The notes below the pieces were generated by a model that was not told the origin of the DNA, searched no databases, and saw only the letters and a list, made by a program, of their open reading frames with translations. Source: CBDCWQ01 sp965223435 (lineage in GTDB: Bacteria > Myxococcota > Kuafuiibacteriia > Kuafuiibacteriales > Kuafuiibacteriaceae). From it: DNA of 64,000 nt. A program made the translations under genes and the position numbers. Within the stretch, counting starts at the first letter, position 1; every line of letters starts with the position of its first letter. The DNA is taken from assembly GCA_965223435.1 (NCBI GenBank), contig CBDCWQ010000007.1:124001-188000 (forward strand). Direction: 5' to 3'. Of this stretch, positions 1 through 8,680 are shown piece after piece.

Positions 1-1414
1 ACGTTCGGGGACGTTCTGGTTCTACGAAGCGTCCCAAAGCCTTTGCGTACGGCCTCGTTCCGGAGGGCATGTTCAGACGCGAGCCCCCCCCGGGCGCGGC
101 CCCTGGCGCAAAGGTCCGACGCCCAAGGGCATAGGTCTTTTGGCGTGCCTGGTCTGCTTCGGGGCCGAGGCCGGACTCGGCCTCGGTTAGGTCTCCGCTT
201 GAAGCTTGCGGACCCCAGGTTTTTTCCTCCACCCCGTGCTCGTGGGCCTTTTCGGCTGAAGAACCGCCAAGAACCCCACCGGGAAGGAAACCCGGGACGC
301 GGGACGCCTGGTTTGCGCTCGGAGATACGTGGGGTTGGGTGACCGAGGTGCCATGACTGTGGCTCCGGAGCGTTCGCTGAATCGCGCTGCTCACGCTCCG
401 GTGAATCTCGTGGCTGTCGCCAAAGCGCACCTCTGTTTTTTGCGGGTGCACGTTGACGTCCAAAAGCCCAGGGTCGACCGTGAGAAAAAGAACCACCGCC
501 GGATAACGGCCGCGCTCCAAGAGCGTGCGATAGGCGTCCTGGATGGCGTGTTGGATGATCCGGTCGCGCACGAAGCGACCGTTCACGAAAACATAAAGAT
601 TGCGCGCGGTGCGTTCCGAAAAGCCGGGTAGAGAGACAAATCCCCGGACTTGGGTATCGCCAAACGCCACCTCGGCTACAGGGACCAGTGCCTCCTGGAT
701 TCTGCGACCTAAGATTCGCCCCAGGCGGCCAACGGGGTCCGTTTTGGCTTCTCGCGGGACAGACAGCAACGTTCGTCCTTCGGTCAACAAACGAAAGCCC
801 ACATCGGGCCGCGCAATGGCCAAACGGACAACCGCCTCCTGGATATGGCTCATCTCGGTGGCTGGTCGCTTCAGAAACTTGCGCCTGGCCGGGACGTTGT
901 AAAAAAGTGACGAGACCTCAAAACAGGTGCCGGGGGGGGCCCCAACGCGCCGAGCATGCTCAACTTTGGAAGCGGCAACCACCAACTGGGTTGCTTCTTT
1001 TTGTCCCCGCACCAAGGTGGTCAGCGTCAGGCGACTCACCGAGGCGATGGAAGCGATGGCTTCCCCGCGAAATCCGAGCGTCTGTACACTTTCGAGGTCT
1101 TCCGCGCTTCTGATTTTTGAAGTGGCGTGCCGCAGCAGGCATCGTTTCGCGTCTTCAAAGGTCATTCCGTGGCCGTCATCGGTGACCTTGATAAGTTCCG
1201 TCCCCCCTCCCGCGACCTCAATCGAAACCTCGTGGGCATCGGCATCGATGGCATTTTCGAGGAGCTCCTTCACGACGGAGGCCGGGCGCTCAACCACTTC
1301 TCCCGCAGCGATTTGACATATCACCTTGTCATCCAGCTGCACGATCCGACGCGGATTCAGCGGTTCGGGGGCCAGGGGGCTCGCGGCTTCGCGGAATGGG
1401 GCAGGCACGTCCAT
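1..1414 (-). CDS. mutL: DNA mismatch repair protein MutL, 3' end cut by window edge
   Basis: GHKL ATPase of mismatch repair, which couples MutS recognition to strand processing. Read on the minus strand from ATG at 1414, the frame stays open to base 1 (about 471 codons), so the C-terminal dimerisation domain is only partly present or lies outside. Visible motifs: LLENAIDADA near residue 55, DDGHGM, GFRGEAIASIASVS, then the transducer domain with VNGRFVRD and DVNVHPQKTEVRF. These are the conserved MutL N-terminal motifs in the right order and spacing. The start is the only ATG just before the conserved IRRIVQLDDKVICQIAAGEV-type opening. It is divergent from the LpxH-like gene, with fewer than 100 bases between the starts. 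Identity is very secure; whether the protein has an endonuclease motif cannot be seen. Confidence 0.95.
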   Translation of the reverse strand, partial: MDVPAPFREAASPLAPEPLNPRRIVQLDDKVICQIAAGEVVERPASVVKELLENAIDADAHEVSIEVAGGGTELIKVTDDGHGMTFEDAKRCLLRHATSKIRSAEDLESVQTLGFRGEAIASIASVSRLTLTTLVRGQKEATQLVVAASKVEHARRVGAPPGTCFEVSSLFYNVPARRKFLKRPATEMSHIQEAVVRLAIARPDVGFRLLTEGRTLLSVPREAKTDPVGRLGRILGRRIQEALVPVAEVAFGDTQVRGFVSLPGFSERTARNLYVFVNGRFVRDRIIQHAIQDAYRTLLERGRYPAVVLFLTVDPGLLDVNVHPQKTEVRFGDSHEIHRSVSSAIQRTLRSHSHGTSVTQPHVSPSANQASRVPGFLPGGVLGGSSAEKAHEHGVEEKTWGPQASSGDLTEAESGLGPEADQARQKTYALGRRTFAPGAAPGGGSRLNMPSGTRPYAKALGRFVEPERPRT

Positions 1415-1492
1415 CTCAGTCCACAGTCGGTATGGGGCGCCTCTGGAGTCAACCACTTGACTACCTGGCGGCATTGGTTCGAATCATTCTTT

Positions 1493-2365
1493 GTGCAGCA
1501 ACCCACGCGGGGGCCACCAAACTTCGGGCACTTGCATACGCCGCGTGCGCCCACCGGGGACCCCAGTAAGCCTCTACGCGGAGCGGAGCGCCCCCTCTGG
1601 ATCCTGGCCGATCCTCACGGGGGCGAGACCCCAACCGCTGACGATGCCCTGTTGGCGCTTTTGGCGCTGGCTCGAGGGGTATCGGCCGATCTCCTTATTC
1701 TCGGCGACCTGTTTGTTTCGTGGCTGGGTGCGCCACGGTTTTGGACCTCGTTTCAGCATACCGTCATGGCTGAAATTGGAGGCCTCCGGCGTACCGGAGC
1801 CACGGTACAATTTGTGGTGGGCAATCGGGATTACCTCGTGCCATCGCGTCGAGCGCCGGGCCTGTTCGATGAGGTATTCGAGGAAGAAACCGTGGTTGAT
1901 ATCGCGGGAGTACCGACCCTCTTGCTGCATGGAGATGGCCTCGACGCGCGGGACCGCGCGTACCGCGTCTGGCGCCGGTTGTCGCGCAATCGACCGGTGA
2001 CCTGGCTCCTTTCCTGTCTTCCGGGGGCGGTGGGCCGCGCCCTCGCCTTGCACTGCGAACGGGGGCTTTCGCGGGTCAATCAACGCCATAAGCGGGGTCC
2101 CCTACCGAAGGCCCAGCTCTTGGATGTTGCGCGCCGCGCTTTTGAGCAGGGGGCTTCCCGAGCGCTTCTTGGTCATTTCCACGAACCCCTCACGCTGTGC
2201 GATGCGCGCGGAACGGAGGTCCAGGTGGCACCCGGCTGGTGCGAACACCAGGAAATTCTGGTCGCAGGATCATCGGGTGTCCTCCGACGCATGCCCTTCG
2301 CCGAGCTCAAGGCCTCGTGCCAAAAACGTAATCCCACAGCGGCGTCGACACCCCATACCGCGTAG
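1493..2365 (+). CDS. lpxH: UDP-2,3-diacylglucosamine hydrolase-like metallophosphoesterase (LpxH-like)
   Basis: Calcineurin-type phosphoesterase expected to cleave UDP-2,3-diacylglucosamine to lipid X in lipid A synthesis at the inner membrane surface. Metal-binding motifs occur in family order: DPH (DxH), LGDLF, VGNRDY, LLHGDGLDARDRAYR and GHFHEP. The HGD....D..Y..R stretch and a following helical cap are typical of LpxH rather than generic phosphoesterases. The start is uncertain: no ATG lies between the end of the divergent mutL gene and the first motif. GTG at 1493 is used; TTG at 1532 is the alternative. The open frame continues upstream into antisense mutL, which is not considered coding. 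The 3' end overlaps the convergent fatty acid hydroxylase gene by about 59 bases. Confidence 0.75.
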   Translation: MQQPTRGPPNFGHLHTPRAPTGDPSKPLRGAERPLWILADPHGGETPTADDALLALLALARGVSADLLILGDLFVSWLGAPRFWTSFQHTVMAEIGGLRRTGATVQFVVGNRDYLVPSRRAPGLFDEVFEEETVVDIAGVPTLLLHGDGLDARDRAYRVWRRLSRNRPVTWLLSCLPGAVGRALALHCERGLSRVNQRHKRGPLPKAQLLDVARRAFEQGASRALLGHFHEPLTLCDARGTEVQVAPGWCEHQEILVAGSSGVLRRMPFAELKASCQKRNPTAASTPHTA

Positions 2366-2915
2366 GCTCGTTTTTGAAGTGATGGGCCAAGTGGTAGGCC
2401 CGCAAGAACTTGAGTGGCCGACTCTTGGGCACGAAATGGTGGGTGTAGTAGTGCAGCATGTCGTACGCAAGGTATCCGAGTACCGTGCCCCCAAAGGCCG
2501 CGTAATGGGCACCCGCATCAAAGATTGCACCGTAGGCAAACCAGACCAACACCGCGAGCGGAATCGAAATGGCGGGCGCAAACACGAGACGCAATTTGTC
2601 ATGCGGCCAGTCGTGATGAACGCCGTGTGAGAGCCAGATGAAACGCTTCCCGAGTTTACTCTTGGGCTCATAGTGGAACAGCAGGCGGTGGGTCCAATAT
2701 TCCATCAAAGTCCAGTTGATCACCCCAAAGAGCACCAGTAGGCCGAACGCCCAGATGCTGCTTCGAGCCACAAAACCTTGATACAAAGCCCAAAGAATGA
2801 CCGGGCCAAAAATCACTGGAGGCTGCCACGGGGGGATCCTCGAAAAGAACTCGAAGAAGTCACTTTCGAACATCCGTTTCGATTCGTGCTCTTGGCTGAC
2901 CTTGACTGCCCGCAT
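2307..2915 (-). CDS. Fatty acid hydroxylase / sterol desaturase family membrane protein
   Basis: Integral-membrane di-iron oxygenase of the fatty acid hydroxylase superfamily (202 aa). The histidine clusters that bind iron are present: HRLLFH, HGVHHDWPHD, HYYTHH and YHLAHHF. They are separated by hydrophobic segments (for example around residues 45-65 and 120-150), as in Scs7/FAH-type enzymes that 2-hydroxylate acyl chains. The substrate cannot be told; sphingolipid or lipid A acyl chains are possible. The start at 2915 precedes the conserved region by about 70 residues, and an internal methionine (residue 15) is an alternative. Its 3' end runs into the end of the LpxH-like gene on the other strand. 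Confidence 0.85.
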   Translation of the reverse strand: MRAVKVSQEHESKRMFESDFFEFFSRIPPWQPPVIFGPVILWALYQGFVARSSIWAFGLLVLFGVINWTLMEYWTHRLLFHYEPKSKLGKRFIWLSHGVHHDWPHDKLRLVFAPAISIPLAVLVWFAYGAIFDAGAHYAAFGGTVLGYLAYDMLHYYTHHFVPKSRPLKFLRAYHLAHHFKNEPTRYGVSTPLWDYVFGTRP

Positions 2916-3073
2916 CGACCCCGTACCATAGGCACCCGATCCGGCCGGTGCAAGCTTTACTCTTGGGGAGGCCAGGACTGGCGCATAAAATCCGCCCGGT
3001 CACTCTAGCCCTTTTTGGCAGGCGCTCGCCCGGACAGCCGCGGGCCGTTTGGTGCGACAGCTAGGGATGACCC

Positions 3074-4034
3074 TCAACTCCAGTAGCGAGGAGACCGAGG
3101 GAGGCTGCCACCGGTGGGGCCGAAGCGTGGCGCCCAGAGTTCGCTCGCCACAGCCTGCTCAAGCCCCGTGGCCGCTCGGGTCAGCTTCAATACCGCTCCG
3201 TTTGCGGTCTCGACCATCGAAACCAAAACGTGGGTAAGAGCCAAAAGGGCACGCTCGCCCGCCACAAAGGCCGCCTCCGGGTTCAAGCCCTTCTGGAGCG
3301 TACGACGGAAGCCATCTTCAATATGAGAACAGCCCTCGTCCCGGTTCAGGGGAGGAAGGAAGCCGTCCACAAGAATGGCGTTGGCCAGGTGCCCCCCGGG
3401 CCCCGGGCCCTCCACCGGACAAAGTCTTTCGAACATCGTTTGAACGCGCAACCCAGCACCATAGCAAGACTGAACCTCGGCCGACGAGACCCGGGTACGT
3501 CGCGACAGGCCCTGTAGATCCTGGACCCATCCGGTCAAGGCAAGTGCCAAAATCAACTGGGGCTCCCTCGAATCGGGAAAGATCGCCCGCAGCGTCGCCC
3601 GCCGGGAGAGGGACGCAGTGGCCTGGGCCTGGGCGTAGGAAATAGGAACCTGGCCACCGGCGCCAAGCTCAGGATCCTGGCCAAAGACCGCGTGCTGCCC
3701 GATGTGCTGTGCCCTCCGCTCGAGATCTCGCCGAAGTCGGGCCAGTCTTCGGTCCACATCGACAAACCGGTGCGCAGCTTTTAGAAGCGCTTTTCGAGGC
3801 AGACCGAGTCGGCTTCGAATCGTCTGGGGGCTCGGAACCGGCTTGAGGTGGGCCATCGCAAAGAGGCCTATACTCGGGACAGCTGCAAGAAAACAAGCCG
3901 CTTCGGCCGCGCCCGTGGGCCGATACGACCGCCGCGGCGCACAGAACCAAAATGGCAACCAACAGCGTCCCGAGCGCGATCCATATCCAACGAAGCGTTT
4001 TTTTTAGGGTGCTCGGCCGTTCTCGAATGAGCAT
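3074..4034 (-). CDS. Membrane-anchored hypothetical protein, apparently broken by a +1 frameshift
   Basis: No family recognised. Two overlapping minus-strand frames look like one gene. The first starts at 4034 and encodes a short basic start and one clear membrane helix (WIWIALGTLLVAILVL). The second carries the rest to 3074: a second hydrophobic stretch (FLAAVPSIGLFAMAHL) and a long helical, Arg- and Ala-rich region. Dropping one G from the GGG run at 3917-3919 joins them as ...AAAVVSATGAAEAACF..., giving a continuous protein of about 319 aa. The long frame alone would have to start internally (ATG near 3856) without the helix. The break is of the same kind as in zapA and the lipoprotein at 55504, so a sequence error is as likely as a dead gene. 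It follows the hypothetical gene at 4450 by about 70 bases. Confidence 0.5.
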
Positions 4035-4102
4035 GGGAGGCTACGGGGCTCTGCCGTCGGCCATCGGCGGGATTCTCTGTCCACCGCCGATGCGGGCCGA
4101 AA

Positions 4103-4450
4103 TCAGCGTTCTTTGTGTTGCGTGAGCTCACGCACGATCTTGGTCTTCTTGTCTCGCGAGGCTTCAAGCCCAACCTCGGATCTCAGTTCTTTCAACCGAC
4201 CGCTCATTTTGAGGGCTCTCAGTTCGATCTCTCTCAATTTCGCCTGTGTGGCCGGATGCCCCTGCCCCACCGTCTCAAGCTCGATGTCTTCAGAATCACC
4301 GAGCCCCTGCCGCATCCGCAATGCTTTTTCTTCGATGGGGTCCAACACCGAGGACAGATGTTTCCCCGCTAGGGAAGACTGGCTCGTCGGAGTTGCTACG
4401 ACGGTTCTGACACCTGACTTTTGTCGTTTCGAGGGAGATCGCTTGGTCAT
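4103..4450 (-). CDS. Small basic hypothetical protein
   Basis: A hydrophilic protein of 115 aa with no membrane segment. A basic N-terminus (MTKRSPSKRQKSG) is followed by a predicted helical region rich in Glu, Lys, Arg and Leu (EEKALRMRQGL, LREIELRALKMSGRLKELR), which looks like a short coiled coil. No family recognised. ATG at 4450 is preferred over the in-frame TTG two codons upstream. It sits between two same-strand genes with gaps of about 70 bases on each side, so co-transcription with the FGE-like lipoprotein gene upstream is plausible. Confidence 0.5.
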   Translation of the reverse strand: MTKRSPSKRQKSGVRTVVATPTSQSSLAGKHLSSVLDPIEEKALRMRQGLGDSEDIELETVGQGHPATQAKLREIELRALKMSGRLKELRSEVGLEASRDKKTKIVRELTQHKER

Positions 4451-4527
4451 GGGCAATCAAGGTAGCGAAAGCCGCCACGACCGTCAAATTATCGGTAGGC
4501 GACAAAAAGCGTTGTGCTTTCGAAGGG

Positions 4528-5304
4528 CTACCGAGCGCAGCGAAAGCCAACGGTGTTGTTGACCTCGGTAGGAAGCTGGCCGCGCCTTGCCGAGACCCGC
4601 AGCCCAAAGGCAGGCTCGCGATAAGACCCGCCCCGGACGACACGCTCCCGGCCGCGTCTTGGGCCCTTCGGGTTTTGGTGCGTTTTGTCCGTTTGATAAA
4701 AGACCGGATCGAAGTAGTCGGCGACCCATTCGGCAACGTTTCCTGCCATGTTCAACACCCCAAAGGGGCTCTTGCCCTCTTCATAGGCGTCGACGGGCGC
4801 GGTGTGCGTGTGGGGATCATCCGGGCTGATGCTGTTCGCGCGCTTGGGATCAAAAGCCCCACGCCACGGCCATTTTCGATGATCTTGGCCTTTGGCCGCA
4901 TACTCCCATTCGGCCTCCGTCGGAAGACGGCGTTTCAACCAGCGGCAAAAGACCTCTGCTTCTTGAAAAGTCGCGCCAACCACCGGGCGATCATCCTTTC
5001 CGAGGCTGGGGTCATCGAGGTACGCGGAGGCATCACACGCCCGGGCCCGCACACATCGGCGGTACGCGGCGTTGCTCACCTCGGTCCGATCGATCTGAAA
5101 CGCATCCAAGTAGATTCGACGCTCCGGGTGCTCCTCCGGTGCGCCGCTGATGTCCCCCAAGGTAAAATCGCCGGCCGGGATAGACAACATCTCTGCCGAT
5201 CGCGCTTCATCTTGTGAGGGCAGTGGCGCATCTCGGGTGACGTGCTGATAGCAAGACAAGACGCCGGCGAGCGTCACGGCACCCAACACACTGAGCCTTC
5301 GCAC
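4528..5304 (-). CDS. Formylglycine-generating-enzyme-like (FGE-sulfatase fold) lipoprotein
   Basis: 258 aa with an N-terminal signal sequence ending in a lipobox-like VLSC (Cys near residue 18), so probably a periplasmic or outer-membrane lipoprotein. The remainder is the FGE/SUMF1 fold: IPAGDFTLG, DRTEVSNAAYRRC, FCRWLKRRLPTEAEWEYAA, NMAGNVAEWVADYF, RVVRGGSY and the terminal GFRCAR. The two copper-binding cysteines that true formylglycine-generating enzymes carry after the RGGS motif are absent, so sulfatase activation is unlikely. Many delta-type bacteria use this fold as a C-type-lectin-like module in signalling or binding lipoproteins. GTG start at 5304. It lies 86 bases downstream of the DUF6178-like gene on the same strand. 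Confidence 0.8.
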   Translation of the reverse strand: MRRLSVLGAVTLAGVLSCYQHVTRDAPLPSQDEARSAEMLSIPAGDFTLGDISGAPEEHPERRIYLDAFQIDRTEVSNAAYRRCVRARACDASAYLDDPSLGKDDRPVVGATFQEAEVFCRWLKRRLPTEAEWEYAAKGQDHRKWPWRGAFDPKRANSISPDDPHTHTAPVDAYEEGKSPFGVLNMAGNVAEWVADYFDPVFYQTDKTHQNPKGPRRGRERVVRGGSYREPAFGLRVSARRGQLPTEVNNTVGFRCAR

Positions 5305-5390
5305 AGACCCGAGACTTTAACTCAGTCGGGATCCACTGGCAATGTTCGCCCGCCCACGCTCACCGGGATGTTGCATCGACGGCGCCCGTG

Positions 5391-7238
5391 TCAGAGCTCA
5401 AAGAGCACGTGCCCCAAAAATCGATAGTCGACGTGGTCTGGATCGGGCAGGTCGAGGACCGCAGTCTCGAGCGCTTGGAGGCTGCGCTTCAATCGATGTT
5501 CGACCGACAGTGGCATGGGTTGACCGGCGGCGTCCCTCGCACAATCTCGAATCGTCTCCCAGGCAGTGGGCGAACTTCGCAGCTTTTCCAGGACCTTTGG
5601 GAGGTCGGGATTGGAAGCCCTCGGCAAGGGCGCAGGCGAAAATGGCCGACCCGACAAGGCTTGGATCGCAGCGGTTGTGAACAACATATCCACGTTGCGC
5701 TCGCGGGGGCTTGGGGGGGACACGCCTGGGCCCATCTCTTGGTTCTGGGAGCAAAGCTTAAGGAGGCCGGCGAACGAACACAGTTCCTCCAGGGTGTCGA
5801 GGTACGCATCGGCCGCGTGGAGATCGGCCGCTCGTTCAAACGAACGTTGAGAAGAGGCGCACTCAGAGGCCAAGCCGTGTTGTTGCACAAACGCGATCGC
5901 GCGCTGCTTTTCGTCGCCGAATGGGGCTTGGCTGACCGCAAGGCTGACGCGGTCAAGAACTCGAGAACACAGCGGTTGTGGGCGGCGCAAAGCGTCTAGG
6001 ATGCCCCGGTCAACGTCGGGCAAGAGCCCGAATGGATCGTGGCCAACCGAAAGCGATCCCGAAGCGGCAAGCGTACCCACCCGAGAAGACAATCTCAGGC
6101 ACAGTGTGTGTCCCACCCGAAATAGATTTCGCACCGGGTGCCTAGACAACCGCTCCACCGCCACGTCTAAGGTCAGCTCCGGCACGCTTCCCCAGGTGAG
6201 ACCCAGTTCCAGGGTGTTCCGAACCCGGGTGAGGACGTCACGCAAGCGCTCGGTGTCGCCCGCCTCGGTGCCGTCCACCACCAAGGCCGCATTGGCGAGC
6301 GCAAGCAGCTCCCCCTCAAGCCGCCGAATGGTTCTCGGCGCCCGTATCGCGGACAGCGCTTCATCGAGGATGCCCTGTGAAAGGGATTCGGCGTGCAAAA
6401 CCGGGAGGGCTGCGTCTTCCATAAACCCGGTCACCAACGGAGCCGTGTCCAGGACCCCAGGTTCGAGCGGGCCATAGATTTCGATGGCACGTTCCCTAGG
6501 AGGAAAACCGAGGTCTTCAAGCCGCGCGTTTCGAAACCGGAGGGCATCTTCCTCTAAGCTCGAGCTCAAATCGGAAAGCGCTAAAAAGAGCAGCCGTGCG
6601 GCGGACTCAGCACCCTCTTCTTTATAGAGGTCATCGACCAAACGAAGAACGGCCTTCCGATCCTCCTCGTCGAGAATTTCACCGGCTTCAAGCTCGTCTT
6701 CGACGCGTGCGGCGATCAAAAAACGGCGGTCGGGGGTCTGGATGATGGGCTGGATGGTGTCCGGTGGATCGACCAACCAATCCGGTAGGCCGGGGTCGTC
6801 GTGGGCCTCGTCGGGTCGCGGACGGTGCGCGATGAACAGACGCCGCCTGAATAGCAACGCCAAAACCTCTGGGTCCAGTGCTCGGGTGGCGCCCCATAGA
6901 CGCTCAAGCCCAGCCTCGCGAAAGCTCTCGAGCCAAACGAGAAGGTCGGCAGGGTCAAAACGCTCTTTGTGCCACGTATCCACGTCAAAAAGCGCCTGTA
7001 TCTGCTCGTGCCCCATCACCGCCAGAAGGGGAACAGCGTCTTCGGCACCGAGCGCCTTCGCCGCGTAGTACACTTCGAGGGGAGACAGTCCCTGGATGAC
7101 CTGGTCGGCGTCCTCACGCGACAGAAGTTGTGCGGTTTGGCTTCTCGCGTTTGCTCTTCGGACCGCGAGTTGCCAGGGCAAGAGATCGACGACCTCCGCA
7201 CCGGAGGGCTCGCGGGACCCAAGATCAGACACAGACAA
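5391..7238 (-). CDS. DUF6178-like conserved protein of unknown function
   Basis: A 615-aa soluble protein without signal or membrane segments, rich in Leu, Arg, Asp and Glu and largely helical. The N-terminal part (LSPLEVYYAAKALGAEDAVP, HEQIQALFDVDTW) and the following DLLVWLESFREAGLERL match my memory of the DUF6178 family, which is widespread in delta-type bacteria and has no known role. That assignment is from recollection of the sequence pattern and is not certain. The start is TTG at 7238 or GTG at 7232; neither has a strong ribosome site. It is divergent from sdhCAB across the C-rich repeat region and probably heads a minus-strand transcript that includes the FGE-like lipoprotein. Confidence 0.75.
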   Translation of the reverse strand: MSVSDLGSREPSGAEVVDLLPWQLAVRRANARSQTAQLLSREDADQVIQGLSPLEVYYAAKALGAEDAVPLLAVMGHEQIQALFDVDTWHKERFDPADLLVWLESFREAGLERLWGATRALDPEVLALLFRRRLFIAHRPRPDEAHDDPGLPDWLVDPPDTIQPIIQTPDRRFLIAARVEDELEAGEILDEEDRKAVLRLVDDLYKEEGAESAARLLFLALSDLSSSLEEDALRFRNARLEDLGFPPRERAIEIYGPLEPGVLDTAPLVTGFMEDAALPVLHAESLSQGILDEALSAIRAPRTIRRLEGELLALANAALVVDGTEAGDTERLRDVLTRVRNTLELGLTWGSVPELTLDVAVERLSRHPVRNLFRVGHTLCLRLSSRVGTLAASGSLSVGHDPFGLLPDVDRGILDALRRPQPLCSRVLDRVSLAVSQAPFGDEKQRAIAFVQQHGLASECASSQRSFERAADLHAADAYLDTLEELCSFAGLLKLCSQNQEMGPGVSPPSPRERNVDMLFTTAAIQALSGRPFSPAPLPRASNPDLPKVLEKLRSSPTAWETIRDCARDAAGQPMPLSVEHRLKRSLQALETAVLDLPDPDHVDYRFLGHVLFEL

Positions 7239-7506
7239 CGCCCAGCCGGAAGCCGTGAGAGCTTCGCACCAGGCGGGACCCTACATGCCTTGCGTCAAAG
7301 TCCCAACGATTTTTGCCCCCCCCCCTCGCCTTTATTCTGCCCAGATTGACGGCACACCCGAAACGCCCCCGATTCACGGGGCACTGTGTAACCCCTCACC
7401 CCCCGCCAAGCACCGTATCCACCCCAGAACCCAAAGCCTCTCCACCCCGAGCATGCCCCACCCCCACAGCCCCGCCCTCGACCTCGCGCCCGCAAACCCT
7501 CCCCCC

Positions 7507-7820
7507 CAGCCAGCGTTCCCCCCCCTCCCACCGCGTATCCCCCAGCCAGCGTCCCCCCCTCCCACCGCACGTCCCTCAGCCAGCGTTCCCCCTCCCTCGG
7601 CGCGCCCCTCAGCCAGCGTCCCCCCCTCCCACCGCACGTCCCTCAGCCAGCGTTCCCCCCTCCCACCGCACGTCCCTCAGCCAGCGTCCTCCCCTCCCAC
7701 CGCGCGCCTCAGCAAGCGTTCCCCCTCCCTCGGCGCGCCCCTCAGCAAGCGTCCCCCCCTCCCACCGCACGTCCCTCAGCAAGCATTCCCCCTCCCTCGG
7801 CGCGCCCCCCCAGCAAGCGT
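7507..7820. repeat. C-rich 34-bp tandem repeat (minisatellite), 10 copies
   Basis: Ten copies of a unit beginning CAGCCAGCGT or CAGCAAGCGT start at 7507, 7543, 7577, 7610, 7644, 7678, 7710, 7743, 7777 and 7811, with a period of 32-36 bases. Two unit types interleave: one ends CCCACCGCACGTCCCT, the other TCCCTCGGCGCGCCCCT. The last four units share CAGCAAGC instead of CAGCCAGC, a sign of recent local duplication. The plus strand is almost pure C runs, so the minus strand is G-run rich and could form G-quadruplexes. Because the period is not a multiple of three, the long open frames across it are not credible genes. It fills the gap between divergent transcription units (DUF6178-like gene and sdhCAB). 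Confidence 0.9.
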
Positions 7821-7999
7821 TCAGCCCCCAGGGGGGGCGGGGCGCGCGCAGCGCACGCACGTGCGCGAAGATGGGTGGGCCGGCTTTGCCGGACCGGGCC
7901 CCAAAGACCGCCCCAAAGACCTGACCTAAATTCTCTTGACTCGAGCCATGGGCGGAAGCCAACAGTTTGGCCGCCCAAAGGGCCTGTCGCATCAAGACC

Positions 8000-8653
8000 A
8001 TGCGTCAGAAAGATCCGATTCCTATGAATGCATCCATTCTCAAAAAAGTGGCCATGGCGGTGACCGGTCTTGCATGGTTTGGATTCCTCCTGAGCCATCT
8101 ATCGGGCAACCTGCTGTTGTTTCGCGGGGCAGAGACCTTCAATGCCTACGCCGAGTTTCTCGAAAGCCTTGGGGGGCTGCTCTACATCGCCGAGGTTGCG
8201 CTTATTCTCTTCTTGGCGATCCACGTCTTCAGTGGGATTCGGGTGACGATCGAAAACCGGCGAGCGCGTCCGGTGGCCTATCGGCAAAACCGCAGCGCCG
8301 GGGCTTCGAGCGTCGGGTCCAGAACGATGATCGTCGGCGGGGTCATTCTGGCTGTATTCATCGTCATCCACGTGAAGTCGTTCAAGTTCAGCGACCACCA
8401 CGGTCCCATGGGCCTGTATGGGGTGGTGAACGCAGCTTTTGCGGATCCGCTCACCGTGGCGGGCTATGTGCTTGCCATGTTGGCCCTAGGACTTCATCTA
8501 AGTCACGGCCTTTCCAGTGCATTTCAGTCTTTGGGTTTGGTGAAGCCCGCCTGGCGAGAAAAGCTTCGGACCATGGGGACCGCACTCGGCTGGTTGATCG
8601 CTTGTGGTTTCATCAGCATGCCCCTTGGGCTTTTTTGGCTCGGCCGCCGCTGA
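8000..8653 (+). CDS. sdhC: Succinate dehydrogenase cytochrome b558 membrane subunit
   Basis: Membrane anchor of succinate dehydrogenase or fumarate reductase, binding haem b and quinone. Five hydrophobic segments are visible (for example KKVAMAVTGLAWFGFLLSHL, LYIAEVALILFLAIHVFSGI, MIVGGVILAVFIVIHV, VAGYVLAMLALGLHLSHGL and a C-terminal one). Conserved histidines occur in SHLSGN, IHV, IHVKSF and HLSHGLSSAFQSLG, the pattern of the single-subunit b558 type. The frame also runs upstream from a TTG; ATG at 8000 is used and ATG at 8024 (MNASILKKV) is an equally good start. The gene is followed 27 bases later by sdhA. The identity is firm from sequence and from the operon. Confidence 0.92.
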   Translation: MRQKDPIPMNASILKKVAMAVTGLAWFGFLLSHLSGNLLLFRGAETFNAYAEFLESLGGLLYIAEVALILFLAIHVFSGIRVTIENRRARPVAYRQNRSAGASSVGSRTMIVGGVILAVFIVIHVKSFKFSDHHGPMGLYGVVNAAFADPLTVAGYVLAMLALGLHLSHGLSSAFQSLGLVKPAWREKLRTMGTALGWLIACGFISMPLGLFWLGRR

Positions 8654-8680
8654 CGCAGCCGCGAAGAATACGGAGAACGG

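Noticed and set aside
1430..1500. tRNA-like sequence with GGTTCGAATC
   Set aside because: No acceptor, D or anticodon stems can be formed around it on either strand.
7507..7820. CRISPR array
   Set aside because: The repeated units are contiguous with no unique spacers, and no cas genes are present.
7096..7929. Long plus-strand open frames rich in Pro and Ser (277 aa and 203 aa) and minus-strand Gly-rich frames
   Set aside because: They exist only because the C-rich repeat lacks stop codons. The repeat period varies from 32 to 36 bases, so the frame is not maintained between units.
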